A stretch of DNA of 37,876 nt, taken from the NCBI RefSeq assembly GCF_008120935.1, contig NZ_RDBO01000067.1, positions 24,682 to 62,557 of the forward strand, read 5' to 3'. Numbering within the stretch: position 1 is the first letter of the stretch; the number at the start of each line of letters is the position of its first letter. A model generated the notes under the pieces. That model saw only the letters and a list, made by a program, of their open reading frames with translations. It ran no database searches and had not been told where the DNA came from. The stretch is from Streptomyces sp. sk2.1. Lineage in GTDB: Bacteria > Actinomycetota > Actinomycetes > Streptomycetales > Streptomycetaceae. Positions 27,207-35,164 of this stretch are shown here, one piece after another. A program made the translations under genes and the position numbers.

Positions 27207-27650
27207 GGCCTGCCTCTGGCCGTCGTCGTCACGCCGGGCAACGTCAACGACTTCACCGTCTTCGGCGAGGTCCTGAACGCCGTGCGAGTGCCCCGGGCAG
27301 GCGTCGGCCAGCCGCGCCGCAGGCTCGACGCGGTCATCGCCGACAAAGCGTACTCATCACGGGCGATCCGCCAGACGCTGCGAGGCCGGGGCAGCCGGGC
27401 GGTGATCCCGGAGAGGGCCGACCAGAAGACCGACCACGTGCGGCGCGGACGGGCCGGAGGCGGACCGCCGGCCTTCGACCGCGACCTCTACAAGGGCCGC
27501 AACGTCGTCGAACGCTGCTTCAACCGGCTCAAGCAGTTCCGCGCCATCGCGACCCGCTTCGACGAACTCGCCGCCTGCCACCGGACCGGACTCCACCTCG
27601 CGGCGCTCATCCTCTGGCTCCGCGAACCCAGCTGTCCTGTCGTGTTGGGT
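27207..27650 (+). pseudogene. IS5-family (IS427-like) transposase, C-terminal fragment
   Basis: A frame of about 145 codons with GLPLAVVVTPGNVNDFTVF, DAVIADKAYSSRAIRQTLRG (second catalytic Asp region), RAVIPERADQ, RDLYKGRNVVERCFNRLKQF with the catalytic Glu, RAIATRFDELA and a LILWL end. The first Asp and the N-terminal half are absent. The 5' break coincides with the break in the MBL-fold gene. Readthrough after the LILWLREPS end is noncoding. Confidence 0.85.
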
Positions 27651-27759
27651 TTGTCTGTGGATCTTGTGCTCAGCTGCGGGGTTGCCAGGTTCGGTGAGAA
27701 CGCTCGGCTTGGGACTCTCAGCGCATCTGGTTTCTGCGGAATCCACGGCGAGTTCGTGA

Positions 27760-28497
27760 TCACCAGGGGACGACGCCGTCGTCCTCGAAGAACGAACCGG
27801 TCGGGCCGCCGTCGGGCAGCGTGGCGAGCCGGATCGCCGTGGTCGCGCCCTGTTCAGGAGTGCGGGGCCCTTGGAAGCCCGTGAAGTCGGTCGCGACCAG
27901 ACCCGGGCAGGCGGCGTTGATCAGGATGTTCGTACCGGCGAACTGCCGGGCGTACTGCACGGTGAGGGCGTTGAGGAACGACTTCGACGGCGCGTAGGCC
28001 GCCATGACCGGGCCGATCTCGATGTCCGGGTCCGATTGCCGGGTCAGGGAACCGACGCTGCTGGAGACGTTGACGATGCGTGGCGAGGCCGAGCGCCGCA
28101 ACAGGGGCAGCACCGCGTTGGTGACCCGGACGACACCCATGACGTTGGTGTCCACGACCGTGCGGAGCACCTCCAGGTCGAGCGCGGTCGGGTCCTGCAC
28201 CCACCTCGGGCCCATCTCGCCCGAGATGCCGGCATTGTTGACCAGGGCGTCCAGACGCCCGGCCAGCCGTTCGATCAGTTCCGCGGCATCAGTGACGCTC
28301 CGGTCGTCGGTCACGTCCAGCGGTACCCCGAACGCGTCCACGCCGACGGCGCGCAGCTCCCCGACGGCGGTTTCGCGCCGGGCCGCGTCGCGGGCTCCCA
28401 CGCCCACGCGGTATCCGAGGCTGCCCAGCCCGGCCGCGATCTCGTACCCGATGCCCTTGTTCGCGCCGGTCACCAGCGCAATCATCGTTTCGCTCAT
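27760..28497 (-). CDS. Short-chain dehydrogenase/reductase
   Basis: A 245-residue NAD(P)-dependent oxidoreductase with classical SDR motifs: TGANKGIG (residues 10-17), NNAG (87-90), Asn118, the Ser of VSSSVGS (about 145-147), and YAPSK (Tyr168, Lys172). Arg36 after the second strand suggests NADPH preference (inference). The ATG at 28497 begins the family's N-terminus; the frame stays open to 28557 without a better start. It is divergent from a LysR regulator 92 bases away, the usual arrangement for a LysR-controlled SDR. The substrate is not predictable. Confidence 0.9.
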   Translation of the reverse strand: MSETMIALVTGANKGIGYEIAAGLGSLGYRVGVGARDAARRETAVGELRAVGVDAFGVPLDVTDDRSVTDAAELIERLAGRLDALVNNAGISGEMGPRWVQDPTALDLEVLRTVVDTNVMGVVRVTNAVLPLLRRSASPRIVNVSSSVGSLTRQSDPDIEIGPVMAAYAPSKSFLNALTVQYARQFAGTNILINAACPGLVATDFTGFQGPRTPEQGATTAIRLATLPDGGPTGSFFEDDGVVPW

Positions 28498-28506
28498 GCT
28501 GATGAT

Positions 28507-28536
28507 GTTGGCTCGCGGACGAGTGGCGCGGCCAAC
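28507..28536. promoter_or_regulatory. Inverted repeat in the SDR/LysR intergenic region
   Basis: GTTGGC (28507-28512) and GCCAAC (28531-28536) form a 6-bp inverted repeat in the divergent promoter region. Just right of it, GATAC and GTATC form another near 28539-28571. Either could be a LysR recognition site; neither is proven. Confidence 0.35.
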
Positions 28537-28589
28537 ACCGATACGGTGCCCTGTCATACTTTCCGGGTATCACCGCGTATGCTGCGGCC

Positions 28590-29453
28590 GTGGACACCCT
28601 GGAAACCCGCGAGTTGAGGTACTTCGTGGCTGTCGCCGAGGAACTGCACTTCGGACGCGCCGCCGAGCGCCTCGGCATGGCCCAGCCGCCGCTGTCGCGG
28701 GCGATCCAGCAGCTCGAACGGCGCCTCGGGGTCCGCCTGTTGCAGCGCAACCGCCGCGGTGTCCGCCTGACCGGTGCCGGAGAAGTGCTGTTGCACGAGG
28801 GCCGGGCGGCCCTCGACGCGACCGCTGCCGCCGCTCGCCGCACCCGGCGCGCGGGCGGTGCCGACAGCCCTGGCGGCCCCCACGGCCGGCTGGTCCTTGC
28901 GGTGAAGGCCGCCGCGTCGCACGAACTGCTGCGGAAGCTCCTCGACGCCTACGCGGCCGAGCCCGGCAGTGCCGAGATCGAGGTGCTGCTGTGCGGTCCG
29001 TGCGAGCAGGAAGGGCTGCTGCGCGACGGACGTGCCGATGTCGCACTCATGCACGCGCCGTGGAACTCCCTCGCGGGGTTCGACAGCGAGGCACTGACGA
29101 CCGAAGGGCAGGTCGCCATCCTGCCCGCCAAGCACCCTCTCGCCGCCCGCGAGACCTTGTCCCTGGCCGATGTCGGGGACATCCCGGATCTGCCGCTCGC
29201 CCGCTGGCCCACCCACGGCACCTACGCACCCGGACCGGGCCCCGAGATCCACAACCAGACGCAACTGGCCCAGTTGATCGCTCTCGGACGCACCGTGGCG
29301 GTCGTCCCCGACTCCGCTCGCTCCTGGCTGTGGGCCGAGCACACCGCCGTCCCCTTGACCGACGCACCTCCCGTCGTGACCCACATCGCCTGGCCCGCGC
29401 ACAGCCGCTCCCTCGCCCTGGCCGACCTGGTCCGCACGGCCGCACGGCTGTGA
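28590..29453 (+). CDS. LysR family transcriptional regulator
   Basis: A 287-residue regulator with the typical N-terminal winged HTH (RELRYFVAVAEELHFGRAAE, RLGMAQPPLSRAIQQLERRL, GVRLLQRNRRGVRLT) and a C-terminal periplasmic-binding-like effector domain (RLVLAVKAAASHELLRKLLD, GRADVALMHAPW, GRTVAVVPDSAR). GTG start at 28590. It is placed head to head with the SDR gene, so it most likely activates or represses that gene and itself. Confidence 0.92.
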   Translation: MDTLETRELRYFVAVAEELHFGRAAERLGMAQPPLSRAIQQLERRLGVRLLQRNRRGVRLTGAGEVLLHEGRAALDATAAAARRTRRAGGADSPGGPHGRLVLAVKAAASHELLRKLLDAYAAEPGSAEIEVLLCGPCEQEGLLRDGRADVALMHAPWNSLAGFDSEALTTEGQVAILPAKHPLAARETLSLADVGDIPDLPLARWPTHGTYAPGPGPEIHNQTQLAQLIALGRTVAVVPDSARSWLWAEHTAVPLTDAPPVVTHIAWPAHSRSLALADLVRTAARL

Positions 29454-29487
29454 CCAGGCCCTGCCGCGAACGCCCGGAATTCGAAAC

Positions 29488-29620
29488 GGTGAGAATCCGA
29501 CAACACGGATGAGATCCGGTGAGAATTCGTCAGCTCCGGTGCGACAGAAAACCAGCCAAGATCATTTGCCAGGCAGGGCCTGGCCGCATTGGTGACAGAT
29601 GTTGCGCTCAGGTGACAGAT
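29488..29620. repeat. Two sets of short direct repeats upstream of a small unknown gene
   Basis: GGTGAGAATCCG at 29488-29499 recurs as GGTGAGAATTCG at 29518-29529 (30-base period). GGTGACAGAT occurs at 29591-29600 and 29611-29620 (20-base period). Periods of 20 and 30 bases, close to two and three helical turns, are compatible with repeated protein-binding sites. Decayed IS termini are an alternative. Confidence 0.5.
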
Positions 29621-29699
29621 AACGTGCTCCGGTGCAATCGGCCAGCGCCCCGCGGCCTGTCTCCCCGGACTTGAAATCGAACGCACATATCATTCAGGC

Positions 29700-30071
29700 G
29701 TGGCTGAAAACCCCTTCCCCGATGCTCTCCGCGCTACTCGGATCCGTCTGCACCAGGCCACCGCGGAGCTCACCGCGCTCGGGCGCGCCCTGCCCTGGTC
29801 CGTGGAGCCGCACGACGGGTGGCCGGGCAAGGAGCACTCGCACACCGGTGAGGTCACGGGCGGCCGGCCGCCGTCGCCCGGCTGGACGGACGAGCAGAAG
29901 GCCGCCGTCGACGAGTTCCGCCAGGAATGCCTGGCCCTGTCGGAGACCGTCAGCGCCCACCCGTACTGGGCGGACTTCGCCGGCGGGGCCCTGGTGGACC
30001 GGCGGATGGAACTGAAGTCGATCACACGGCCGGGTACCGTTCCGGAAGCCGAGGCCATCCCCGCGGCCTGA
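29700..30071 (+). CDS. Conserved hypothetical protein (small, cytoplasmic)
   Basis: A 123-residue protein from a GTG start, with no signal peptide or membrane segment. The first part is helical (DALRATRIRLHQATAELTAL), the centre is Pro/Gly-rich (WPGKEHSHTGEVTG), and a second helical part follows (WTDEQKAAVDEFRQECLAL, VSAHPYWADFAGG). It reads like a real protein: amphipathic periodicity, and no coding rival on the other strand. No function is recognised. It may be controlled by the direct repeats just upstream, and is followed by a terminator hairpin. Confidence 0.6.
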   Translation: MAENPFPDALRATRIRLHQATAELTALGRALPWSVEPHDGWPGKEHSHTGEVTGGRPPSPGWTDEQKAAVDEFRQECLALSETVSAHPYWADFAGGALVDRRMELKSITRPGTVPEAEAIPAA

Positions 30072-30214
30072 CCCGATGGCCCTGCCCGCCCCCACCGGCA
30101 CGCCGACCCTCGGCGCTGTACGGGCAGGCCCCGGAGGAGCCCATCGGACCATGACCACCGCGGGCGTCCGCACCCTGCACACCCTCCCCGACCGCGCAGC
30201 CCGACGGCACCCTT

Positions 30215-30238
30215 GAGGGCGGCATTCGCGCCGCCCTC
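30215..30238 (+). terminator. Hairpin terminator after the small unknown gene
   Basis: GAGGGCGGC-ATTCGC-GCCGCCCTC, a perfect 9-bp stem with a 6-base loop, lies about 145 bases after the stop at 30071. Confidence 0.5.
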
Positions 30239-30362
30239 GCCATAAACACCGGGGCACCCCCGCGCCGGCGGGGTTGTCTTTGAACCGTGTGCCGATCAAG
30301 CCAACTCGTGCGAATGCAGGCGAGGGAGCGATCACCACGACGAACGCTCACACGCCCGGGTC

Positions 30363-30521
30363 ATGCACGCCCGCAGGCACGCGCGGGACTACGAACGGCT
30401 CGTCCAGCACTCGGAATCGCTCATCACCTGGGCCGCGATCACCCTGATGACCAGGCGCATCACCCGCCGAAACTCCCGCAGGAGCGGACAGCCTGCCTCC
30501 CGCGAGGCCCACCGCGACTGA
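30363..30521 (+). pseudogene. IS5-type transposase, C-terminal scrap
   Basis: A frame of about 52 codons reading RRHARDYERLVQHSESLITW and AAITLMTRRITRR to a stop. It matches the RDYER-SE-xI-W-x-M-LMTRRL tail of Streptomyces IS5-like transposases. The rest of the transposase is absent, and bases 30072-30362 hold no gene. Confidence 0.65.
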
Positions 30522-30552
30522 TCCTCTCGGCACTGACGGCCAGCAGTGCCAC

Positions 30553-30735
30553 CTAGAGGTCACCGGCCCTCAGGTCCGCCCAATTCTCGCACCACCACGA
30601 CGACTTCATCAGCGCAACCGGCAACATCGAGGCCGGTGTCCTGTTGCCCGGAAAACCCGGGTCGCGCTGCCGGACGGCATAGCCGGGGTCGCCCTGCGGC
30701 CACCAGGTCGGCACGCTCTGCTCTACGGGTCTGTA
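30553..30735 (-). pseudogene. Unidentified C-terminal gene fragment
   Basis: The minus-strand frame ends with VEQSVPTWWPQGDPGYAVRQ, RDPGFPGNRTPASMLPVALM, KSSWWCENWADLRAGDL and stop. The Trp-rich, well-structured composition looks like true protein. Upstream it runs under the start of the DinB-like gene, where coding character switches strand, so the 5' part appears lost. The family is not recognised. Confidence 0.35.
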
Positions 30736-30745
30736 GTGTGCTGAA

Positions 30746-31345
30746 ATGACAAGAAGCGAGCGGCTCGCGGAGCAGTTGGACTGGTACTGGCGCAAGAACC
30801 TGCGGCCGCGGCTGGACGGTCTTACCGATGAGGAGTACTTCTGGGAGCCGGTGCGCGGCTGCTGGAGCATCCGCCCACGTGGCACGTCGGCCGCACCGAT
30901 GTCGGCAGGTTCGGGGAAGTGGACGATGGACTCCGCGTCCCCTGACCCGGTGCCGGCGCCGGTGACCACGATTGCCTGGCGGCTGGCGCACATCATCGTC
31001 TCGTGCCTGGGCTATCGGGTCGGATGGTACTTCGACGGCCAGGACGTCGACTCCCAGACATTCGCCTACGCGGGGACCGCTGACGAGGCGCTGAAACAGC
31101 TCGATGAGATGTATGGGAGATGGAACGCGGGGGTCCGCGAGCTCTCGGACGCTGACCTGGAGAATTCGCCCACGGTGGGTCCCGAGCGGTTTCCCATGGA
31201 GGGGATCGTCCTGCACGTCAACAGGGAGCTGATCCATCACGGCGCCGAGATTTCCCTGCTGCGCGACCTCTATCGCCGGCAGGACGGAGGCATACCGCGC
31301 CGAGGAGCCGCCCCCGCCACCCAAACCCCGCCGTTCGAATTCTGA
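30746..31345 (+). CDS. DinB superfamily protein
   Basis: A 199-residue protein of the DinB/YfiT-like four-helix bundle superfamily, whose members bind a metal through three His and include thiol-dependent transferases. Diagnostic segments: LDWYWRKNLRPRLDGLTDEE, EEYFWEPVRGCWSIRP, a first His in IAWRLAHIIVSCLGYR, and VLHVNRELIHHGAEISLLRD with the other His. The function of this member is unknown. Start at ATG 30746; no good Shine-Dalgarno is visible. Confidence 0.85.
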   Translation: MTRSERLAEQLDWYWRKNLRPRLDGLTDEEYFWEPVRGCWSIRPRGTSAAPMSAGSGKWTMDSASPDPVPAPVTTIAWRLAHIIVSCLGYRVGWYFDGQDVDSQTFAYAGTADEALKQLDEMYGRWNAGVRELSDADLENSPTVGPERFPMEGIVLHVNRELIHHGAEISLLRDLYRRQDGGIPRRGAAPATQTPPFEF

Positions 31346-31346
31346 G

Positions 31347-31362
31347 CTGGGCAAGCGCCCAG
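31347..31362 (+). terminator. Small hairpin after the DinB-like gene
   Basis: CTGGGC-AAGC-GCCCAG, a 6-bp stem with a 4-base loop, starts 1 base after the stop at 31345. Short for a terminator. Confidence 0.35.
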
Positions 31363-31402
31363 ACACCACGGGTGGCCATGTCATGCCCGGCTCGGAAACA
31401 GG

Positions 31403-32162
31403 CGCCTAGGGTGCGTCGATACTGTACCGGCCCGCCGTCCGCGCGCTGGAGGTGGGCGGTGACTGGTACGACCTGGTGGAGCTGCCGGGCGACCGGCTCG
31501 GGGTCGCCGTGGGCGACGTGGTCGGTCACGGACTGTCGGCGGCCACCGTCATGGGGCAGCTGCGCAGCGCGCTCAGTGCCGCCTCCCGCTCCTGCGGCGG
31601 CCCGGCCCGCGCTCTGGAGATCCTGAAGCTGCACGCCGACTCCGTCGTGGGGGCCGAGAACACGACGGTGGCCAGCGCGGTCGTCGACTGGGACGCCCAC
31701 CACATCACGTACGGCGTCGCCGGTCATCTGCCGCCGGCCCTGCTGCGGGGCGACGGCACCGTGGAGTTCCTGGACAGGGCCACCGATCCGCCGCTCGGCG
31801 CCCGCTGCGACCCGGGGCCCTGGCCGCAGGCGGCGGTGCCCTTCACCAAGGGCGCGTTCCTCGTGCTGTACCCCGACGGCCTGATCGAGCGCCGGAACGA
31901 GGACATCGACACCGGGCTCGACCGGCTCGCCGCCTCCCTCGCCCGCCACCACGGGGCCGGGGCCGAAGTGCTCGTCGACGCGCTGCTGGCGGCTCTGCTG
32001 CCGCCGACGGGCGCCGACGACGACACGGCCCTCGTCATCGTCCCGCTGCAGGCGCCCGGCCATGCACGCCCCGCGCCCCGGAGCCGTCCGCCGGCCCCGG
32101 AACGCGGAGCGCGAAAGGTCTACTCGGGCGCCTCGATCGTCACCGGCTTGCCCAGGTCGTAG
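31403..32162 (+). pseudogene. SpoIIE-type PP2C serine phosphatase, 5'-truncated
   Basis: Catalytic domain of the SpoIIE/RsbU-like phosphatases that act on anti-sigma-factor antagonists. Visible: YRPAVRALEVGGDWYDLVEL, GVAVGDVVGHGLSAATVMGQ, GVAGHLPPALL, LVLYPDGLIERR and DDDTALVIV; all metal-binding Asp positions are present. The N-terminal sensor domains and the first strand (normally a LLP-type start) are missing: an in-frame TAG lies just before GASILYRPAV (about 31403). A GTG at 31452 could give a 236-residue product starting at GGDWYD, but this would lack part of the fold. The last 35 codons overlap the lipoprotein gene antisense and are probably not original. Confidence 0.7.
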
Positions 32163-32926
32163 AAGTGCTGCGTGGTCGTGCTCATCACGCCGGCCGTCCG
32201 GGACTCGGCCTGCCCGCCGTAGGGCGTGAAGTCGTCCCCGAACCAGAGGATGTGCTCGCGCACGGCCGCGCCCATGAATGTGTACGGCTTCTTGTTCACG
32301 ATCCGCCACGCCGTGACGTCCTCCCCGTTCTCCAGGGAGAGCACGGGCCGCTCCTGCTCGACGGTCCACTCCGGCGCCGACGCGATCATCTGGGCCGTCA
32401 TCTCCGGATCGGCGAGCGCGCGGTAGAGCTTCCCGGTGGCGGCCACGATCTGCTCCTGCGGGTCACTGCTGTTCTTGTCCCCCTTGACCCACTTGCCGAG
32501 CCCCGGCGTCTTGATCCACTCGTCCTCGCCCTTGAAGACGTACGCCTTCTCCCCCTCCGGCCCCGTCATCGACCCGGCCAGCGCGGGCTCGTCCCCGAAG
32601 AGGAACCGCGACGTCCCCGACTCGTCCCCCGACTGCACGGCCTCCGTCCCCGATCCGTACGCCTTCAGGGCGGCCACCAGGCACTTCGACAGGGCCGAAC
32701 CGGCCAGGGTCGTACCGCCCTTGAGCTGGAGGCCGTCGCACTCGGACGGGGTGGCGAAGGCCGGGGACGACGCCTTGGGGCTCTCGTTCCCGGGCGCGGG
32801 CCGGCCGGACGACGATTCCGAACGCGTCGGCTCGGCCGACCCGTCCGACGAGGAGCAGCCGGCCAGGAGGCCGACGGCGAGGAGGGTTCCTATGCACGCG
32901 TAGGGGCGCGGACGTACAGGTCTCAT
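32120..32926 (-). CDS. Secreted lipoprotein of unknown function
   Basis: A 268-residue lipoprotein. The signal sequence ends in the lipobox LLAG-Cys24, followed by a Ser/Glu-rich linker (SSSDGSAEPTRSESSSGRPA), placing it on the outer face of the membrane. The folded part has FLFGDEPALAGSMTGPEGEK and DEWIKTPGLGKWVKGD, plus repeated Trp-containing beta-like segments (ALADPEMTAQMIASAPEWTV, WRIVNKKPYTFMG). It resembles uncharacterised Streptomyces lipoproteins, with a general similarity to LppX/LprG-type folds (inference). ATG at 32926; a GGAG lies about 11 bases upstream. It is convergent with, and slightly overlaps, the phosphatase remnant. Confidence 0.82.
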   Translation of the reverse strand: MRPVRPRPYACIGTLLAVGLLAGCSSSDGSAEPTRSESSSGRPAPGNESPKASSPAFATPSECDGLQLKGGTTLAGSALSKCLVAALKAYGSGTEAVQSGDESGTSRFLFGDEPALAGSMTGPEGEKAYVFKGEDEWIKTPGLGKWVKGDKNSSDPQEQIVAATGKLYRALADPEMTAQMIASAPEWTVEQERPVLSLENGEDVTAWRIVNKKPYTFMGAAVREHILWFGDDFTPYGGQAESRTAGVMSTTTQHFYDLGKPVTIEAPE

Positions 32927-33085
32927 GTTGTTCGAACTCCACTGGTCACGGACAGCCCGCGACCGCGGGCCGTCTTATGGGCTCTCGCAAGCGAATCCAT
33001 AGCCCCGCACCACCGGTCGTGAAGGTGTTCGCTTCACGGGCCGCGGATGCGGGCCTTGGGATCCTACTGACTTCGGATTGTTGGG

Positions 33086-33420
33086 GTGAATCTACGCGAA
33101 GTCCCTGGACTGCTGCACAGTTGGGTGTCGCGGTGGCAGCGCAACGGGTCGGCGTCGTCGGACCGGTCGGCCGAGCCTGCACCGGGCGGGCGGATGCGGG
33201 AGGCCGAGCGCGCCGAGCTGGAGCGGCTGCGGCGGGAGATGGGCGAGAAGAACAAGCGGATACGCGAGCTGGAGGTGGAGCGTGATGTCCTCAAGCGATG
33301 CATGGTCCTCTGGGAGAAGCGACCGGGACGGACCCGGCCGCCCCGGCCGTGTTCATCGGTAACCGGAGGACCAAGCACCGCGTCCCGCACCGTCTGGCCT
33401 GCAGAGCCCTTACTGATCGT
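33086..33420 (+). pseudogene. IS3-family element remnant (orfA and first codons of orfB)
   Basis: The orfA part shows a leucine-zipper-like helix, REAERAELERLRREMGEKNK and RIRELEVERDVLKRCMVLW, typical of IS3 OrfA C-termini. Its N-terminal HTH is shortened (REVPGLLHSWVSRW). In a shifted frame from about 33350, VFIGNRRTKHRVPHRLACRA matches the start of OrfB, as expected for IS3 programmed frameshift genes. OrfB's DDE catalytic domain is missing because another IS fragment starts at about 33420. Confidence 0.72.
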
Positions 33421-33481
33421 TTCAGAATGAGTTCAGCGTGAGGGCTTGGCGACCGGGGCTGGCAGGGGCAGAGTGGTGCGG

Positions 33482-33713
33482 GTGTCGGATGATCTTGTGC
33501 CTGATGACCTGTGGGAACGCATCGCTCCGCTGCTGCCGCCCCGGCCGCCGCGGCGTCATCGGTATCCCGGGCGGTTGCCGGCGGACGACCGTGCGGCTCT
33601 TCGGGGCATCGTGTACGTGCTGCGCAAGAACGTCAGCTGGAGAGACGTGCCCGCCGAGCGGACCGGCTGCAGTGGGGTGACGGCCTGGCGGCGGCTGCGG
33701 GACTGGACCGCAC
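33482..33713 (+). pseudogene. IS5-family transposase, N-terminal fragment
   Basis: A GTG-started frame reading SDDLVPDDLWERIAPLLPPR, RYPGRLPADDRAALRGIVYV and LRKNVSWRDVPAERTGCSGV, AWRRLRDWT, the standard N-terminal domain of Streptomyces IS5-like transposases. It breaks off right after RDWT at about 33713, about 78 bases before the LtrA-like gene. It is a different IS5 copy from the C-terminal piece at 27207. Confidence 0.8.
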
Positions 33714-33791
33714 CCTGCCCGCCCCCCAACAGCCCCTGGCAAACGCGGACGCTCCGCCCGGCCCTCAACGCAGACAGAGGAGACTTCGATC

Positions 33792-34958
33792 ATGAGCAGC
33801 GTCCCCGAGTCGCAGAGGCTGCGGCGGGAGGTGTCCCCGCTGGAGCTGTTCTACGACCTGGTCTTCGTCTTCGCCGTCTCCCAGCTCTCCCACCACCTCC
33901 TGGAATACCTCACCTGGCGCGGCGCGGCGGAGACCGCCGTCCTGCTGGTCGCCGTATTCGGCACCTGGGCCTACACCAGCTACGAAGCCACCCTCCTCGA
34001 CGTCCACCGTGACGTCACCCGCTGGATGATCGTCATCGTCATGGGTCTCGGCCTGTTCATGAACGCCGCGATCCCCGGCGCCTTCGCCGACCGGGCCTGG
34101 GCGTTCGTGATCCCGCTCCTCGCCATCCTTTTCTTCGCAGGCGCGGTCACGGCCCTGGCCGGCCGCACCGACGCCCTGCGCGAGCACTTCCGCCGCACCC
34201 TGGTCTGGATGGCGCTCTCCGCCCCCCTGTGGATCGTCGGCGCCGCGGTCAGCTCCGGCTCCCGCCTGTGGTGGTGGGCCGCCGCCGCCCTGATCGACCT
34301 CACCGGCACCTGGCTCGCCCACCCTCTGCCCGGCCGGACCCTCAGCGGCCGCGAGCTCGCCTTCGATGCCGAGCACATGCTCGAACGCCTCCGGCTGTTC
34401 TTCATCATCCTGCTCGGCGAGACCGTCCTCACCGCCGGTCGCGCGATGACTGAAGCCCCCGTCGACATCCCCAGCGTGCTCGCCACCGCCGGCGTCTTCA
34501 CCGCCCTGGTGTGCCTGTGGGCCGCCTACTTCGGCGGCGGCGAAGACGTCATCACCACCGCCGTCACCACCTCCACCGACCCCGTGCGCTCCGTCCGTCT
34601 CGGAGTCAACAGCGCCTACCTCGTGCTGGCCGCCCTGGTCGCCCTCGCCGTCGGCAGCGAACTCGTCATCGCCCACCCCACCGGCCACGGCTCCACCACC
34701 CTCGCCCTCCTCCTCTTCGGCGGCCCGGCGCTCTACCTCGCCACCACCGCCTGGTTCTTCGGCACCACCGCCGGCGGCGCCTGGAAAGAACGCCTCCTTG
34801 CCGCCACCACCCTCGCCATCACCGGCGTGGCCGCCATCTGGCTGCCCCCACTCGCCTCCCTCGCCCTCCTCGACATCATCCTCATCGCCACCGCGGCCAT
34901 CCTCACCCGCGCCCACCGACGCCTGACCACCTCGCTGAAGACCGCGGTCACACGCTGA
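33792..34958 (+). CDS. LtrA-like (low temperature requirement A) membrane protein
   Basis: A 388-residue integral membrane protein with about 11-12 hydrophobic helices. The family signature SPLELFYDLVFVFAVSQLSH is at residues 15-34. RLRLFFIILLGETVLTAG is also a conserved segment near residue 200, and AYFGGGEDVI lies near 245. LtrA was named for a Listeria cold-growth phenotype; in actinobacteria its role is not established. GAGGAGA about 7 bases upstream supports ATG 33792. The gene is intact although it sits between two transposon fragments, which suggests selection or recent arrival. Confidence 0.9.
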   Translation: MSSVPESQRLRREVSPLELFYDLVFVFAVSQLSHHLLEYLTWRGAAETAVLLVAVFGTWAYTSYEATLLDVHRDVTRWMIVIVMGLGLFMNAAIPGAFADRAWAFVIPLLAILFFAGAVTALAGRTDALREHFRRTLVWMALSAPLWIVGAAVSSGSRLWWWAAAALIDLTGTWLAHPLPGRTLSGRELAFDAEHMLERLRLFFIILLGETVLTAGRAMTEAPVDIPSVLATAGVFTALVCLWAAYFGGGEDVITTAVTTSTDPVRSVRLGVNSAYLVLAALVALAVGSELVIAHPTGHGSTTLALLLFGGPALYLATTAWFFGTTAGGAWKERLLAATTLAITGVAAIWLPPLASLALLDIILIATAAILTRAHRRLTTSLKTAVTR

Positions 34959-35010
34959 AGAACGCGACCGCAGATCCCGGAATACCGCACGGTTCGAATG
35001 ACGCTCCCTG

Positions 35011-35146
35011 CCAGCTGAGGCCTCGGCCTGGACCGCGGCCCGCCGCGAGGCCTACGCCAACGACCTCGGCCGGCGTCCTCGCTCGTGGCGGTCACCGCCC
35101 GCACCAACAGGTCCAAGGCCGACCAGGACCCCGCCGAGTGGCTCCC
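35011..35146 (+). pseudogene. HNH endonuclease (DUF1524-like) fragment, cut by IS110 copy B
   Basis: EASAWTAARREAYANDLG and, after a frameshift near 35075, SSLVAVTARTNRSKADQDPA and EWLP match the C-terminal part of secreted DUF1524/GmrSD-type HNH proteins (RREAYANDL, LIAVT-RSN-QKADQDPAEW). The catalytic His-containing part should lie upstream and is absent. The fragment ends where IS110 copy B begins, so that IS probably inserted into it. Confidence 0.65.
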
Positions 35147-35164
35147 CGTTATCTTTTTCGCGGT

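Noticed and set aside
28004..29512. A 502-codon plus-strand frame across the SDR and LysR genes
   Set aside because: Overlaps two well-recognised genes in other frames and turns into Arg/Pro-rich sequence.
33765..34916. A 383-codon minus-strand frame opposite the LtrA-like gene, rich in Gly/Glu/Asp
   Set aside because: Mirror of the membrane protein's codon bias; no Shine-Dalgarno or motif.
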